This document shows, piece by piece, positions 1 through 29,080 of a stretch of DNA of 64,000 nucleotides; within the stretch, counting starts at the first letter, position 1; every line of letters starts with the position of its first letter. Below the pieces are notes generated by a model. That model did not search any database. It saw only the letters and a program-made list of their open reading frames with translations, and was not told the origin of the DNA. Source of the DNA: Shinisaurus crocodilurus (taxonomy: Eukaryota; Chordata; Lepidosauria; Squamata; Shinisauridae); contig CM037876.1 in the NCBI GenBank assembly GCA_021292165.1, positions 284,244,521 to 284,308,520 on the forward strand, read 5' to 3'. Both the position numbers and the translations under genes were made by a program.

Positions 1-118
1 TGTTTTTATCAGGTCCTGGTATCTTATTGTAACTGTTTTTAGCGGTTTACACTGTTTTAAATTTGGTATAATGTTTTGTAAATTTTGTGAACCACCCAGA
101 GAGCTTTGGTTTGATATG
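1..118 (+). repeat. LINE 3' tail fragment (L2-like)
   Basis: Ends with GTGAACCACCCAGAGAGC, a phrase typical of the 3' end of the L2-like LINE seen in antisense elsewhere in this window. Cut by the window edge. Confidence 0.45.
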
Positions 119-255
119 GATTTCTGTGGAGAAAGCCAACCTAAGCCCCCTGCCTGACACACACACACTCACCAAGGAGGGGGGAAGGAGACCCAGGGGG
201 GGGGAGACAGCCAGTCTCCACAGATGCCAAAGGGGACAAACAACATCTGCATAGA

Positions 256-395
256 ATCACCCCAGGGGGGAAGGCAGGAAGCATCACCAGGTTTGTCAAT
301 GCTCTCGCATATCAGCCCCATCTACATCACCCCAGGGGGGAAGGCAGGAAGCATCACCAGGTTTGTCAATGCTCTCGCATATCAGCCCCATCTAC
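256..395 (+). repeat. Perfect 70-bp tandem duplication
   Basis: Two adjacent identical 70-base units (256-325 and 326-395), each starting ATCACCCCAGGGGGGAAGGC. Perfect identity implies a recent event or an assembly error. Confidence 0.9.
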
Positions 396-739
396 ATAAG
401 ACTTGAATACCTCTCCAGAGCAGACACTTCGGCACCCCTAAGAAATGGCCACTCAACACCATAGGATGGGACCATTAAGCAAGTGGCTTCAAAGGGACCC
501 CATCCCACGGGGGGGGGGAGGGCGTCACCCCACCTGACCCAAAAGGCTGCCCCTCAGGGAGGGTGTCAACCCACCTGATCACGGAGGGAAGGGCTACCTG
601 AAACACCAAGGTATAAAACACCCTGCGCAAGGGAACTGGTCTCTGTCAGCAATCTTGCCCATGCCTGGGGTAAGGGAACGAAGGATCAGCAACCCCGGGT
701 AGCAGCACCCGGCGCGCTCCAGCTAGCTGAAATCACTGG

Positions 740-1000
740 CCGCTTGGGTTGACCAGACCTCCGGGAAACCAAGCTGAAATCACTCACAAGCCGCTTGGGT
801 AGACCGGGCCCCCGCCGGGAACCCAACTAGCCGCTTGGGTTGACCGGACCCCCGGGAAACTAAACTGAAATCACTCACAAGCCGCTTGGGTAGACCGGGC
901 CCCCGCCGGGAACCCAACTGGCCGCTTGGGCAGACCGGGCCTCCGCCGGGAACCCAGCTAGCCGCGTGCGGTTGACCGGGCCTCTGCCGGGGCCCGAGAT
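740..1000 (+). repeat. Compound minisatellite, alternating 51- and 40-bp units
   Basis: The motif CCGCTTGGG starts at 740, 791, 831, 882 and 922, with a diverged copy at 962. The spacings are 51, 40, 51, 40 and 40. Units read CCGCTTGGGTAGACCGGGCC followed by CCGGGAACCCAAC. The 51-base units carry an extra CTGAAATCACTCACAAG. Confidence 0.85.
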
Positions 1001-1546
1001 GAACTAACTAGCTGAGAGCCCTGAAATCACGATGTCCTTGAGACTTCTTGCTTGCTACTTTGTACCGTACTGATAAGCTGTATTGCTGGCGTGGGTCTGA
1101 GTTTCTGAAGGTAATTTTGTAAATAAACCTGTTTTCTAAAAGATACTTTTGTGGCTATAAGTTATCCCTTTGTTCTGGGCTAAGGGTGAGGCGCTGGGGA
1201 CCTCGGAGAAGGCCCGCCCCAGGGCTCGCTACCCCCTTAGCACTGAACCCGCGCAGAAGACCAGGTTGTCGGTCTTCCACTATTTCCAAGTGAAAATCAT
1301 GGAGTAGCCCCCAAGGACCCTCCAAGAAGCCCCAGAAATGGCAAAAAAAGCTTTCTACACTGCTGCTGGTAGATGCAGAATATGAGCGAGAGGGATGTGT
1401 GTGTGCGATAAGAATGTATATTTTTCTTGTTTAAATGGGGATATGAAACTATCTAACTGGACAAGTTACATTTTGTGCTTTGTAGAAAACTTCTTAGATT
1501 CATTTGAAAAAACATTGGGCAATTGGCAATGGGAAAAGGTTTAGAG

Positions 1547-1754
1547 CAGGGGTGGACAACTATGGTAGGTCTGGGGGCCATTTTTGCCCCCTTGATAACA
1601 TCTCCCCCTCCCCCAGCAGGCTGCACCGGGTAGGGAAAAAATTGCTGGCTTGCCAGCAAAATTCAGTTGCAAACTGCTTTTTTAAAAAAATCAGCTCATG
1701 CAGAGGGTGGTAGGGGACATATGATGCCCATAGGCCACATGTTGCCCACCCCTG
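1547..1754. mobile_element. Nonautonomous hAT element, 208 bp, with 8-bp target duplication
   Basis: Begins CAGGGGTGGACAACTATG and ends ATGTTGCCCACCCCTG, forming imperfect terminal inverted repeats of hAT type. Perfect 8-bp direct repeats GTTTAGAG flank it at 1539-1546 and 1755-1762. No coding capacity. The 8-bp duplication and CAGGGG terminus are diagnostic of the hAT superfamily. Confidence 0.92.
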
Positions 1755-2535
1755 GTTTAGAGGGAAACTGCCAAGTAAGTGTTAGCACTGCGACAGTTGG
1801 CTACCAAAAGGTTCCTGTTCTCTCTTGAGGGAGCTCAAGGCAGAGATTCCCCCAAAAAGCAATTCTTCCTCTTCAGGAAATGGATCATGGTAAAGCTTGA
1901 GGGAACACAGAGCAGTCCCACACAGTGTGTATAGAACTGGGCAACTGGACAATATGGCTATCAAATACAGTATGAAGTATTTGAGCAGTTTGGCTATCAA
2001 ATATGAACTAGGTGATATAAAATGTACAGGGTTATTGGACATGGGGCTTATTATAACAGTCATTAAGAGCCAACATGTTAGTCCCTCTCAGGGCAAGAGG
2101 AGACAGAGATGAAGAATCTAGGTAGTTAGCCTCAAATACAGAAGTTTACCAGAGAGAGAGCAAGAGGGAAAGGTAGGCATAAAAATTGGCCCTGCCTGTT
2201 TGCAACATGAGATCTGGGAGGCGGATATTGTGGATTGATTTATAATGGCCCTGGGTTTTGTTAGCACTAATGACAGTGTTACCAATACCAAAAAAGGAAT
2301 TCTGCATGTGAAATCTTTTGAGGTGCCTTTCAAAGATCTCAGACTCTCTGCAGGTGCCTGATCTGTGAACAGAGCACAGTTTTGTCTCCCAGGGCTGAAA
2401 CCATTTATGATAAAATGTTCTGGACATTCCCCAACAATAGTCCATTAGAGGCTGGTTAAGGTGTGTCCAGGCATGCAGGAGTTACAGGAGTTCTAGCCGC
2501 CCTAAAGTTCTTGCTGACCTGGGGCTAGACATGGA

Positions 2536-2900
2536 AATAAGGCTGGGCGCACTGCCCGAGCCTTATTCCCCCCCGCCCCCTGCCCGCCCCCTGCCCGCCC
2601 CGTTTTTTTGGAGGCGTTCGGAGGTCCTGTCACGTGATTTCCGGTCCCGGAAATGATGCGACGGGACTGAAATGGGCTTCTGCGCAGGCGCAGAACGGTC
2701 CCGTCACGTCATTTCCGGTCCCGGAAGTGACACGACGGGACCGATCGAGGAGAGCGGGTGGTTCTCCGCCAGAACGAGCGGTGGGGGCGGCTCTCCGCGG
2801 AGTGCGCGAGCCGCCCCGAAGAGGAGGTAAGGCCTCGCCGGGGCGTGATCGGGGCCATGTTCAGCCTCGTTCGGCCCCGGCGAGGCTCGAATGTACAACC
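2536..2900. promoter_or_regulatory. GC-rich palindromic block with NRF1, ETS, CRE and GC-box motifs
   Basis: Contains a hairpin at 2536-2568 (AATAAGGCT..AGCCTTATT), GC boxes at 2570-2601, two 46-bp imperfect palindromes at 2623-2668 and 2697-2742, and the NRF1-type motif TGCGCAGGCGCA at 2681-2692 between them. Each palindrome holds an ETS motif (CCGGAA) and a CRE or E-box core (CACGTCA, CACGTG). A donor-like GAGGAG/GTAAGG follows at 2827, and a stem CCTCGCCGGGGC/GCCCCGGCGAGG at about 2833-2885. It could be a TATA-less promoter with a first exon, or a GC-rich repeat copy. No open frame is recognisable. Confidence 0.4.
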
Positions 2901-3538
2901 CTATACCAGGCTGGGGCAATGCAAAATGCCAGTACAGCATTTCTGGTAAGGCCCAGATGATTAAAAATGGTCTAAGGGTTAACTATGGTTCAGGCAGCAG
3001 CATCAAAAGGATTAGGATTAGCACATCCCACTTCCCACACCAGTGTTATGCACACTCAACTTACTTGGTGAGGTCAAAGGGAAACTTATGTCTCCATAAT
3101 ATTTACTTTATTGACAAATATACAAGCAGCACATAGTGGAACCAAACAGATTTCTATAAGCAGGCAGTAAAGACGCTATTCCGCCATCAGATTCATAAAC
3201 ACGGCCCTTGCATCCCAAGGTGCCTCAATTTCAGTCAATTTACTGCTTTTCCTCTCTCCTTCTGCCTCTCAGTCTAAACTAACCAGTTGGCTCCAAGGTT
3301 TTGCTAAGTGACTCTATGCCCCCTAAGCTCTGATGTGAATTGTCATATTCTGAAATGAAGACTAGGACCACCAAGGAATGTTGAGATTCTTTTGTCAAAT
3401 CCCTGCCCCCCCCCCCATTTTTTTCAGGTGACTTTTAGGTAAAACTAATTATTTGTTTTCTTAACTTTATTGTGCATCAAACCCTTGTGAGCTGCCCTGA
3501 GTATATCTTGCTATAGAAGGATGGGCTACAAGTTATAG

Positions 3539-6536
3539 CAGTGGTTCTTAACTTTTTTGGTGTCACACCTCCCTTGTGAAAAATCTTATGACCCACGCCT
3601 CCCAAAATTAAGGCTTAGGCAGGATGAGTTTGCATTTTTTTTAGTTTATGCTCTGTCTCTGGACTAAAAAAATGCATATTCAATGAAATGATCACAAACA
3701 GAAGCAATGAACAGTTTTGTGGAAATAAAACCTGTATTTAAAGAAAGTATTTCCAATAGCTACACACATAAAAGAAGGATAATTTCAAAATAACTTAAAT
3801 GTGATCGCTGTTGCTGTTTGTGCTCAACAAGAATAGTTATTCGAGGGACGATGTTAGACAATGCTATGCGCATATCATCTCTGGTATCCAACCGATTTCT
3901 AGCTTTGGTTTTTATGCTGACAAGAGTTGAAAATCCAGATTCACACAGATAGATGGTTGGAAATTGAATTAATGATGAAATAGCTTTCTTTGCCAGAACA
4001 GGATATGCAGCCATTTGAGAGCACCAAAATTCATCAAGATATGATTGAAGAAATTTTGCTTGACCAAGGCTTTGCTCTGCAACTCAATAAGGTCATCTTT
4101 TTGCATATCAGCATCATCCATAGAGTCCAAATTAAATGTGAAAGGATTTCGAACCCACATGTCATTATTATTCAATCTGTTTTCAGTAAAATAATCATTA
4201 AAAGAGTCCATGAGATTATCCAGATGACTCAAAATATCACACTGAATCCACTCTGAGACATCCTCTGTAAACTGCTCTTCAGAAAGAACATTTTCCAAAG
4301 TTGGAAAATTTGCATAGTTGTGTTTCACCACACATCTCCCAAAGTTCCAGTTTTTGCTTGAAGGCAGAAACCTCAGTCGCATCCAAAACAGTGACCTGTG
4401 ATCCTTGAATTGAAATGCTGAGGTCATTCAAGTGTGAAAATATATCTGCGAGATAAGCCAAGCACACAATGAAGCTTTGGCTTTCAAATCCCTCACACAA
4501 TTTCTTTTCATTTTCTTGAAGAAATGTGGCGATCTCAGTTCTTAATTCCATAACACGAGTGAAGACTCGGCCATGTGAAAGCCAACACTCTTCTGTGTGA
4601 TACAGCAAAACTTCATGTGTGGCTCCAAGTTCTTGGCAAAGTATTTTAAACAGTCTGTGATTCAAAGCCCGAGACCGTATGAAGTTTACAACTTGAACAG
4701 TGGTGGACATGGCTGATTTCAGTCTTGGAGAAAGAGTTTTTGATGCCAGTGCATGACAATGTAGAAAACAGTGTATTGTCACCACTTTTGGGACCTCTGC
4801 CTTCACCAAAGCTCCAAAGCCAGATTTTCTTCCCAGCATGGAAGGTGCACCATCAGTGCATAGGAAACCCAATTTTGTCTTCCAATCAAGTCCATTTCTT
4901 GAAAAAAAAATTGGTCATTACTTGAAGCACATCAGCAGCTTTTGTGGTAGTAAGCAGCGGTTCACAGAAAAGAAATTCTTCTTTAATGCATGTATCACTG
5001 GTGTATCTCACAAAGACCAAAAGTTGGCTGCATTGAACTTCATCGGTACTTTCATCCAATTAAAGTCCAAAGGGCAAAGTCATTTTCTTGAGTTCCTCCA
5101 TGAGTTGATCCAAAACATCGGCTGACATATCCCTAATTCTTGAATTTATGACATCATTTGACAGAGGTATTTCAGCAATTTTTTTCCTCTGCTCATGCCC
5201 AAGAACAACTTCGACCATTTCAAGGGCACAAGGCTTGATCAGAGTTTCGACAATTGTATGTGATTTCTTGTTCTTTGTGATCATATATAGGTAACACTTT
5301 ATAGGAGGCCTCAAGGAGTGAGTTTTTAGTCGTTCCAAAGCCGAACTTATTGAGCGTACCAGATGAGTGGAATCGAGCTTTCTTTTGCTTCATCATTTCC
5401 AGCGTGTCTTCAGAATTCCTAGGGTGCATTTTTGCAAAATGTTCTTGCAGTTTGGCAGGCCTCATGTTATCGTTACAGTTGCACATAAAAAACACAGAAG
5501 TTTTTATATTCCATCTTTGTCAAGAAAGCACGTGAACCCGAATTTCAAGTAATCCTCACTGTACTTCCTTTTCCTTGTCATGACGATCTTTTTGCTAGTG
5601 CTGGGCCGAAACCTGCCCTCAATTTTCAGGAGCTTTTTCTCTCCCTTCGAAAGAGGCATAGTTTTTTCCGCCTCTTTTGTGGGGGGGGGGGGAGAATTTT
5701 CTCCATGTGGAGGAAGAACTGAGTTTCTACATAAAAATATATAAAATAAAATCAAAATACTCTAAATAAATAAATAAATAAATAAAATATACCTGTTAAA
5801 ATGTAGCCGACTGCGGAGGAGTCTTGTTTGTTTGTAAGCCACCCCTCAGCACTTGGAAGATCCCAGCCGCACAATCCAATCAAGTTTAGGGAGAAAATTG
5901 TAGGCCTTTTCTCCTGTGCTCCTAAGCCAGCAATTGGAGACCCTGTGACCTCACCCTCTCCAAACAGCAGTCAGATAGAACTCTTGGTCTGCTGCATTTT
6001 CAAGGGCAAGGGGTGCTTTTAAAAATATAAAAAAATTGAAAGAAGAAAGGAACAACTGCCGAAACTTCAAAAGGTTTGTGGAAACCCTGTCCCTTTCCCC
6101 AAGGAGAAATTCTCTGGAAATTTCTCCATTCCCCAGCCTTTTTCTCCAGAGTTTTCATTTTCCTCCCACCCACCCACCCCCCGAAATGCCGAAAAATGGA
6201 ACAATCAAAACTTTTGGCCCGTCCTTACTTTTTGCAATAAACCGGGGGGGGGGGGGGAGTGACTTAGAACAATGCTCTCACTTACCTTGAAAGATTGATT
6301 GTTCTTCAGGAACGATAACGCACGTGTAGCAGGTAATGGTAACTACGGTAACACACGTGGTGTACAAATGAGCTACGTCGTAGCTCCCAATAAGGTTGGG
6401 CCAATCGCCAACTTGCGCTGCTATGTACCGGTACTTGTAAAATAAACAATTTATAGTTGAGAGGCTACTCACACCTCCCCTGGAGTCGGTCCACACCTCC
6501 CCTGGGGAGGCGTACCCCACAGGTTAAGGACCCTTG
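3539..6536 (-). mobile_element. hAT transposon, 2,998 bp, near-complete, transposase on minus strand
   Basis: The termini CAGTGGTTCTTAAC and GGTTAAGGACCCTTG form imperfect inverted repeats. The element is flanked by perfect 8-bp duplications AGTTATAG at 3531-3538 and 6537-6544. This is the hAT signature, and the interior carries a decayed transposase. A minus-strand donor-like CTTTCAAG/GTAAGT near 6285-6296 and an acceptor-like TATGTAG near 5728-5735 suggest that the original gene had a 5' intron. A poly-G run (6243-6257) and (TAAA)n (5763-5788) lie in the noncoding 5' part. Confidence 0.93.
3760..5755 (-). pseudogene. Decayed hAT transposase with BED-finger, ZBED5/ZBED8/FAM200-like
   Basis: Read on the minus strand, fragments follow the family order. 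An N-terminal basic stretch and BED-type region (5504-5755 then 5220-5495, with C-M-C-N-C and a downstream H-F-A-K-M-H) is followed by a segment with IPLSNDVINSRIRDM (5060-5338). Next comes the catalytic-core region with FLCTDGAPSMLG (4279-4872), then the linker (3969-4427). The C-terminal dimerisation segment, with FPTIYLCESGFSTL, is at 3760-4014. Consecutive pieces lie in different frames, so at least four frameshifts disrupt it. The link between 4873 and 5060 also reads as transposase in translation. No function remains as it stands. Confidence 0.85.
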
Positions 6537-6662
6537 AGTTATAGGAAATATTTAAAACTAGTGATGGACCCACTCACCATAAGCAAAATATCCCAAACTC
6601 ATAACAGCATAAAATACTACTCAGAAATTATACTGACAAATCCGCGTATTAATACCAGTTAA

Positions 6663-6765
6663 GGTCACAATCCTATGCAAGTTTAGACAGAAAAGGGCCT
6701 ACAACTCCCAGCATGCTGGGAGTTGTAGGCCTTTTTTCTGCCTAAACTTGCATAGGATTGTGCCT
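6663..6765. mobile_element. Palindromic MITE, GGGC-type, near-perfect hairpin (copy 1)
   Basis: A 103-bp almost perfect palindrome with no spacer. Arms read GGTCACAATCCTATGCAAG and its complement at the far end, with CCTACAACTCCCAGCATG next to the centre. Flanked by TAA on both sides (6660-6662, 6766-6768). Confidence 0.85.
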
Positions 6766-7264
6766 TAAAAGTATGATACAAAGCACAGTTATAGTAAGTG
6801 AAAAAAGTCCCTTTGTACTCTGTGAGCATGAGTTTAGGAAGATCAGCTGCATATTAGAATACTTAAGACAGTGTAGAGATACCTGCATTTCCAAAAGGAG
6901 GCAGCAGAAAGAACGATCTCCTCATAGGACATGCTATTCGGTTGTTTCTACTTTATAATACTCAAATCATATAGTATATACCATCAGTAGACTCGCCAAT
7001 GTTAATGCTAAGTTCTAAAACAGGTGCTTTGAGAATTGCAGCCAACCTGTTTAAAAGAATGCACAAGCATAGTCGGTACAACCCAAGCTCACTGCAAAAT
7101 AAATGGGATTTTGTTATTCATTTCAGTCAAAAGAGGAAATCCCTCTTGTTCCAGTGGAATACACGCATCATGGGACACTGTGTGAAAGGCATCCTAGAAG
7201 TTACAACTCATCCCTGTTCACGACAGTTTGACTGAAGGCCTCTTCTAAAATGCTTAAGGGCGCA

Positions 7265-7330
7265 TGCTGGGGCATGCTGGGAATTGTAGGCCTTTTTTCT
7301 GTCTAAACTTGCATAGGATTGCAGCTTAAG
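7265..7330. repeat. GGGC-type MITE, one arm only
   Basis: Right arm only, from ATGCTGGGAATTGTAGGCC to GGATTGCAGCTTAA. The first arm is missing or diverged. Confidence 0.7.
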
Positions 7331-8357
7331 ACATGTAAGGCTACAGAGGGTGTACCCAGGCACGATGACGGGAGATCCATGATCAATTGGATCATCTTAC
7401 ATTTTTTAAAAGTTTGACAGCAGCTACAAAGCCCTCCAGATCCAATTAGACCAAGGCACAGGGAGTTAACCTTTCTCCTATGCCGGAGGCATTGCTGGGC
7501 ACTTAAAAGATTCCGGGCCCAGGCCCATAGGACACAATCTGCATACATTTTGCATATGGTAATTTGTATCACTATAAGAAAATTTACAAATAATTACTAG
7601 TATTTATTTAAATTTCACAGAAGGCAGAGTCAGCCAATTAATTTCTCATCCAAATCACCTCAAATAAAATAATTTTTAAAATCAGTTTGCCCCCCCCCCA
7701 CCCTGTTGGTACAACTCCAGTCTCTAAGTGTCCCCTCCCCCCTCCACTTCTCTCTTACCTGGAGGAAAAATCCCCCCCATACACAATTAAGAATGAAAGA
7801 AAAACTTCCCCTGACACCAATGGAAGTCCCCTTCACCCTAAGCCTAATTGCCATGGGGGGATTTGGGGGAGGGGTGTTCCAACATGTGAGGAGGGGAGTT
7901 AGCTCTTCCCTCCCTGGCTACAATCCCCCTCGAAAATTACCTCTGCATGGAAATTAAGCTAAGGAGGAAATCTTCCATTGTCATCAATGGACACTCAGGG
8001 CTCTGGAGCAGTGATCTTCACTATGTTCCAAGCAGGGGCCGCTTTGGCTCCAGGCACCGCTGCAGCCAGGGGCCACTCCCTGCAAAGGTCCTCTTTGCTC
8101 TCTCTCACCTGCACATTCAGTTTTCCCTCCACCACCAGTGGCTGCGCAGTGCAGCACCACAGCCAGCCAATCGTATTGATCTTTGTCTATTGGGCTATTC
8201 CCCCACCACAACTAATTGGTTGGTGTTGCTCCTGCACCCCCAGTCATGAGCGGCAGGTCTCTTGACTTCCCACCCCTGAAGTCTCCCAGGGTAGTCCACT
8301 GCTAAAGCAAACAACAAGGCAAAGCTAGAGGGATCCTGCTGAAAGTGAGCAGCTACT

Positions 8358-8361
<4 letters not shown>

Positions 8362-8394
<33 letters not shown>
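8362..8394 (+). repeat. (AG)n microsatellite
   Basis: Uninterrupted AG dinucleotides over 33 bases. Confidence 0.97.
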
Positions 8395-8397
<3 letters not shown>

Positions 8398-9166
8398 GCA
8401 CTTGAGGTGACTGGGAGTTGCCAGGCATGGCAGTGAAATAGATTTGGGGTCAAGGCCCTAGGGGCCTAGGCCTTATAACACCCATGTCCTGGGCTCTCTT
8501 TCCAATTAAGGTCTCCTGGACCGTGCTAAGTGCCCTGCAACACACAGAGTACAGGAATGTAATGGGGCTTCCATTCATGGAAGTGGGTTTACAATTGAAA
8601 GTTTGTTCTGTAATGTATGCAAATATATGGTCAAAATCCAGCCATGGGCAAATGTGTACTGTCTGTCATCCTCAGGGGCGGTACTAGGTAACAAAAAGAT
8701 CCAAGGCTCAGGCCCACAGGATTTTTTAAAAAATGCACAAATTTGCATATGCCTTATACTCTCAAGTCTGTAAAGGACCGTGTCTCCTAAGGCCACTCCT
8801 ACTTGTAAAAGGGGAGGTATGGACAGGGGAGAGGAGGGACATTTGATTTCGGGGGGGGGGGGACCTCAGGCAGAAATATTCAAGAGGGGGCAGCAGGAGG
8901 TGAAGCACATGTAGGCAAAAAGCCAGCTAATCCAGGGGTATCAGATGCAACAGAGATCATGGGGGTGTGTACCTTTATTTCAGCAAGTGCCCATGGACAG
9001 CAGAATGGTGGGGAAGATGGCCTCCCAGAGATTCAGGGCTCCAAATGAAAGATTTGGGGCTCCAGCCCTAGTTGGCTGCCCCCTACACCAGCTCTGGTCC
9101 CCCTCCTTCCCTTGTCCACTCTGTCTCAAACAGAGATGAATGCATTACGGTAGTTGAAAATTCATT

Positions 9167-9287
9167 CAACCTACCTCACAGGGTTGTTGTGAGGATAAAA
9201 TGGAGAGGAGGACGACGACTATGTAAGCTGCCTTGAGTTCCTTGCAGGAAAAAGGCGGGGTATAAATATAATAAATAAATACGGAAC
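9167..9287 (+). mobile_element. tRNA/CORE-type SINE, 5'-truncated
   Basis: Carries CCTACCTCACAGGGTTGTTG, the core shared with MIR-like SINEs, then AAAATGGAGAGGAGG, AAGCTGCCTTGAG, GGCGGGGTATAAAT and an ATAAATAAAT tail. The tRNA-like head is missing. Confidence 0.8.
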
Positions 9288-10202
9288 TACCTAAATATGT
9301 ACATCAACACTGAAATAGGAGGGACATAAAGGCTTTCAGTCAGCGCCTGTTTCTGTTTGGACAATGGGGCCGTCTGCTCTAAACCTTCCATCTTGTACAG
9401 CCCCATCCTATGCACGTGAGTCCCACTGCATTCAAAAGGGCTGACTTTCAGGTAAGTGTGCAGCCTTAATGTTTTATTACCAAAAAATATTGTCATCATC
9501 AGGATTGTATTGAAAGGAATGGGACTCTCAAGTTAGACGCACATTGGATTACACAGCCCAATAAATCCCGCCAGCACTTTCCCCTGGGAGTAAAAATACA
9601 GTCGTCATAAATTAAATAGCAAATCATTTGCTGCCCTTTCCTGGATACCCAACATGAGCTGAGATGCCACTTGCGCCCTGCCTAATGGTTGGGCCGGCCC
9701 AGTGTGGCACAAAACCCTGGCCACTGCGGCTCTTAGCTCTGCTTCCACCGCCAGGCTTCGGCCCTGAGGGAGGCATCATCTCCGGGGGGTGGGGTGGGGG
9801 ACAGAGAAGCTGCCCTTCTCCCTGCCCTAAAGAGAAACTCTGCCTCTCGCCGGTCAGCAGGAGCCGGCAAGCCGCCTAAGCCCCGAAAGAAGCATCTGTT
9901 GCAGCAGCAGCGATAACCATCCCTGGCCAGGCCTTCTCAATGCGCCGCCGCTGCTACAGCCGCGCTGGCCGCCGGCTGTTTTGTCAGAGGAAGATGGAGA
10001 GCGAGCCCGCGAGCCCCTCTCCTTGCCGCCTGCCAGCTGGGCTGGCAGAGGGGAGCGAGCGGGGGAGGGGGTTGAGGCTGGGCGCGGGGGGGGGGCAGGG
10101 CTGCCTGCTGCAGTCACTCCGCCGCTGCCACATGCCACAGTCCTGGGAGGAGAGCGGGAGAGAGAGAAAGGCGCTGCTCCGGCGGAGGGATACAGCGCGC
10201 CG

Positions 10203-10209
10203 TATAAAA
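10203..10209 (+). promoter_or_regulatory. CALM1: TATA box of CALM1
   Basis: TATAAAA followed by AAGGGCCGCG, about 144 bases before the ATG. It is rare to have a TATA box in a CpG-island promoter, but calmodulin genes are known to have one. Predicted transcription start near 10233. Confidence 0.75.
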
Positions 10210-10232
10210 AAGGGCCGCGCAGCCTCACACCT

Positions 10233-10346
10233 ACAGCATTTTTGGCCGAGCGCAGAGGAAGAGAGAGCTGCTAACAGCCGCCTGCCTTCTGCAGCTTCGC
10301 CAGTGCTCAAACAGCAGCCGCCGTCTCCACCGCCGCCGCCACCACA

Positions 10347-10349
<3 letters not shown>
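10233..10349 (+). CDS. CALM1: CALM1 exon 1: 5' UTR plus start codon
   Basis: Only the ATG (10347-10349) is coding. The splice donor GTAGGT follows immediately at 10350, as in other vertebrate calmodulin genes. The start context is CACAATGG. The 5' edge near 10233 is inferred as about 30 bases after the TATA box and is not directly visible. The 5' UTR is GC-rich and contains a CCG/CCA run just before the ATG. Confidence 0.85.

Positions 10350-29080
<18,731 letters not shown>

Larger units (their letters stand above)
125..1284 (+). mobile_element. Probable solo LTR of a retroelement
   Basis: A block with LTR-like order on the + strand: TATAAAA at 612-618, a GC-rich transcribed part, and AATAAA at 1122-1127 followed by a T-rich segment. 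No gag or pol homology lies beside it. The exact ends and a target duplication could not be fixed; TGTGGAG near 132 and TTCCA near 1284 are only guesses. Contains a 70-bp tandem duplication and a compound minisatellite, entered separately. Confidence 0.45.
6769..9166. other. Upstream intergenic stretch without recognisable gene
   Basis: I see no exon here. It has a MITE arm (7265-7330), C- and G-rich low-complexity DNA (7690-7870), a microsatellite (8362-8394) and a segment at 8000-8300 that looks repeat-derived but that I cannot name. The G run at 8851-8862 is one of many in this half of the window. Confidence 0.6.

Noticed and set aside
740..1000. CRISPR-like array
   Set aside because: Units abut without unique spacers, in a vertebrate LTR-like context; it is a minisatellite.
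6659..6768. piggyBac-type MITE with TTAA duplication
   Set aside because: TTAA flanks only this copy on both sides. Copy 3 has CTAA on both sides, and the 39-kb relative has GTAA on the left and GTAA on the right, so TAA is the shared target.
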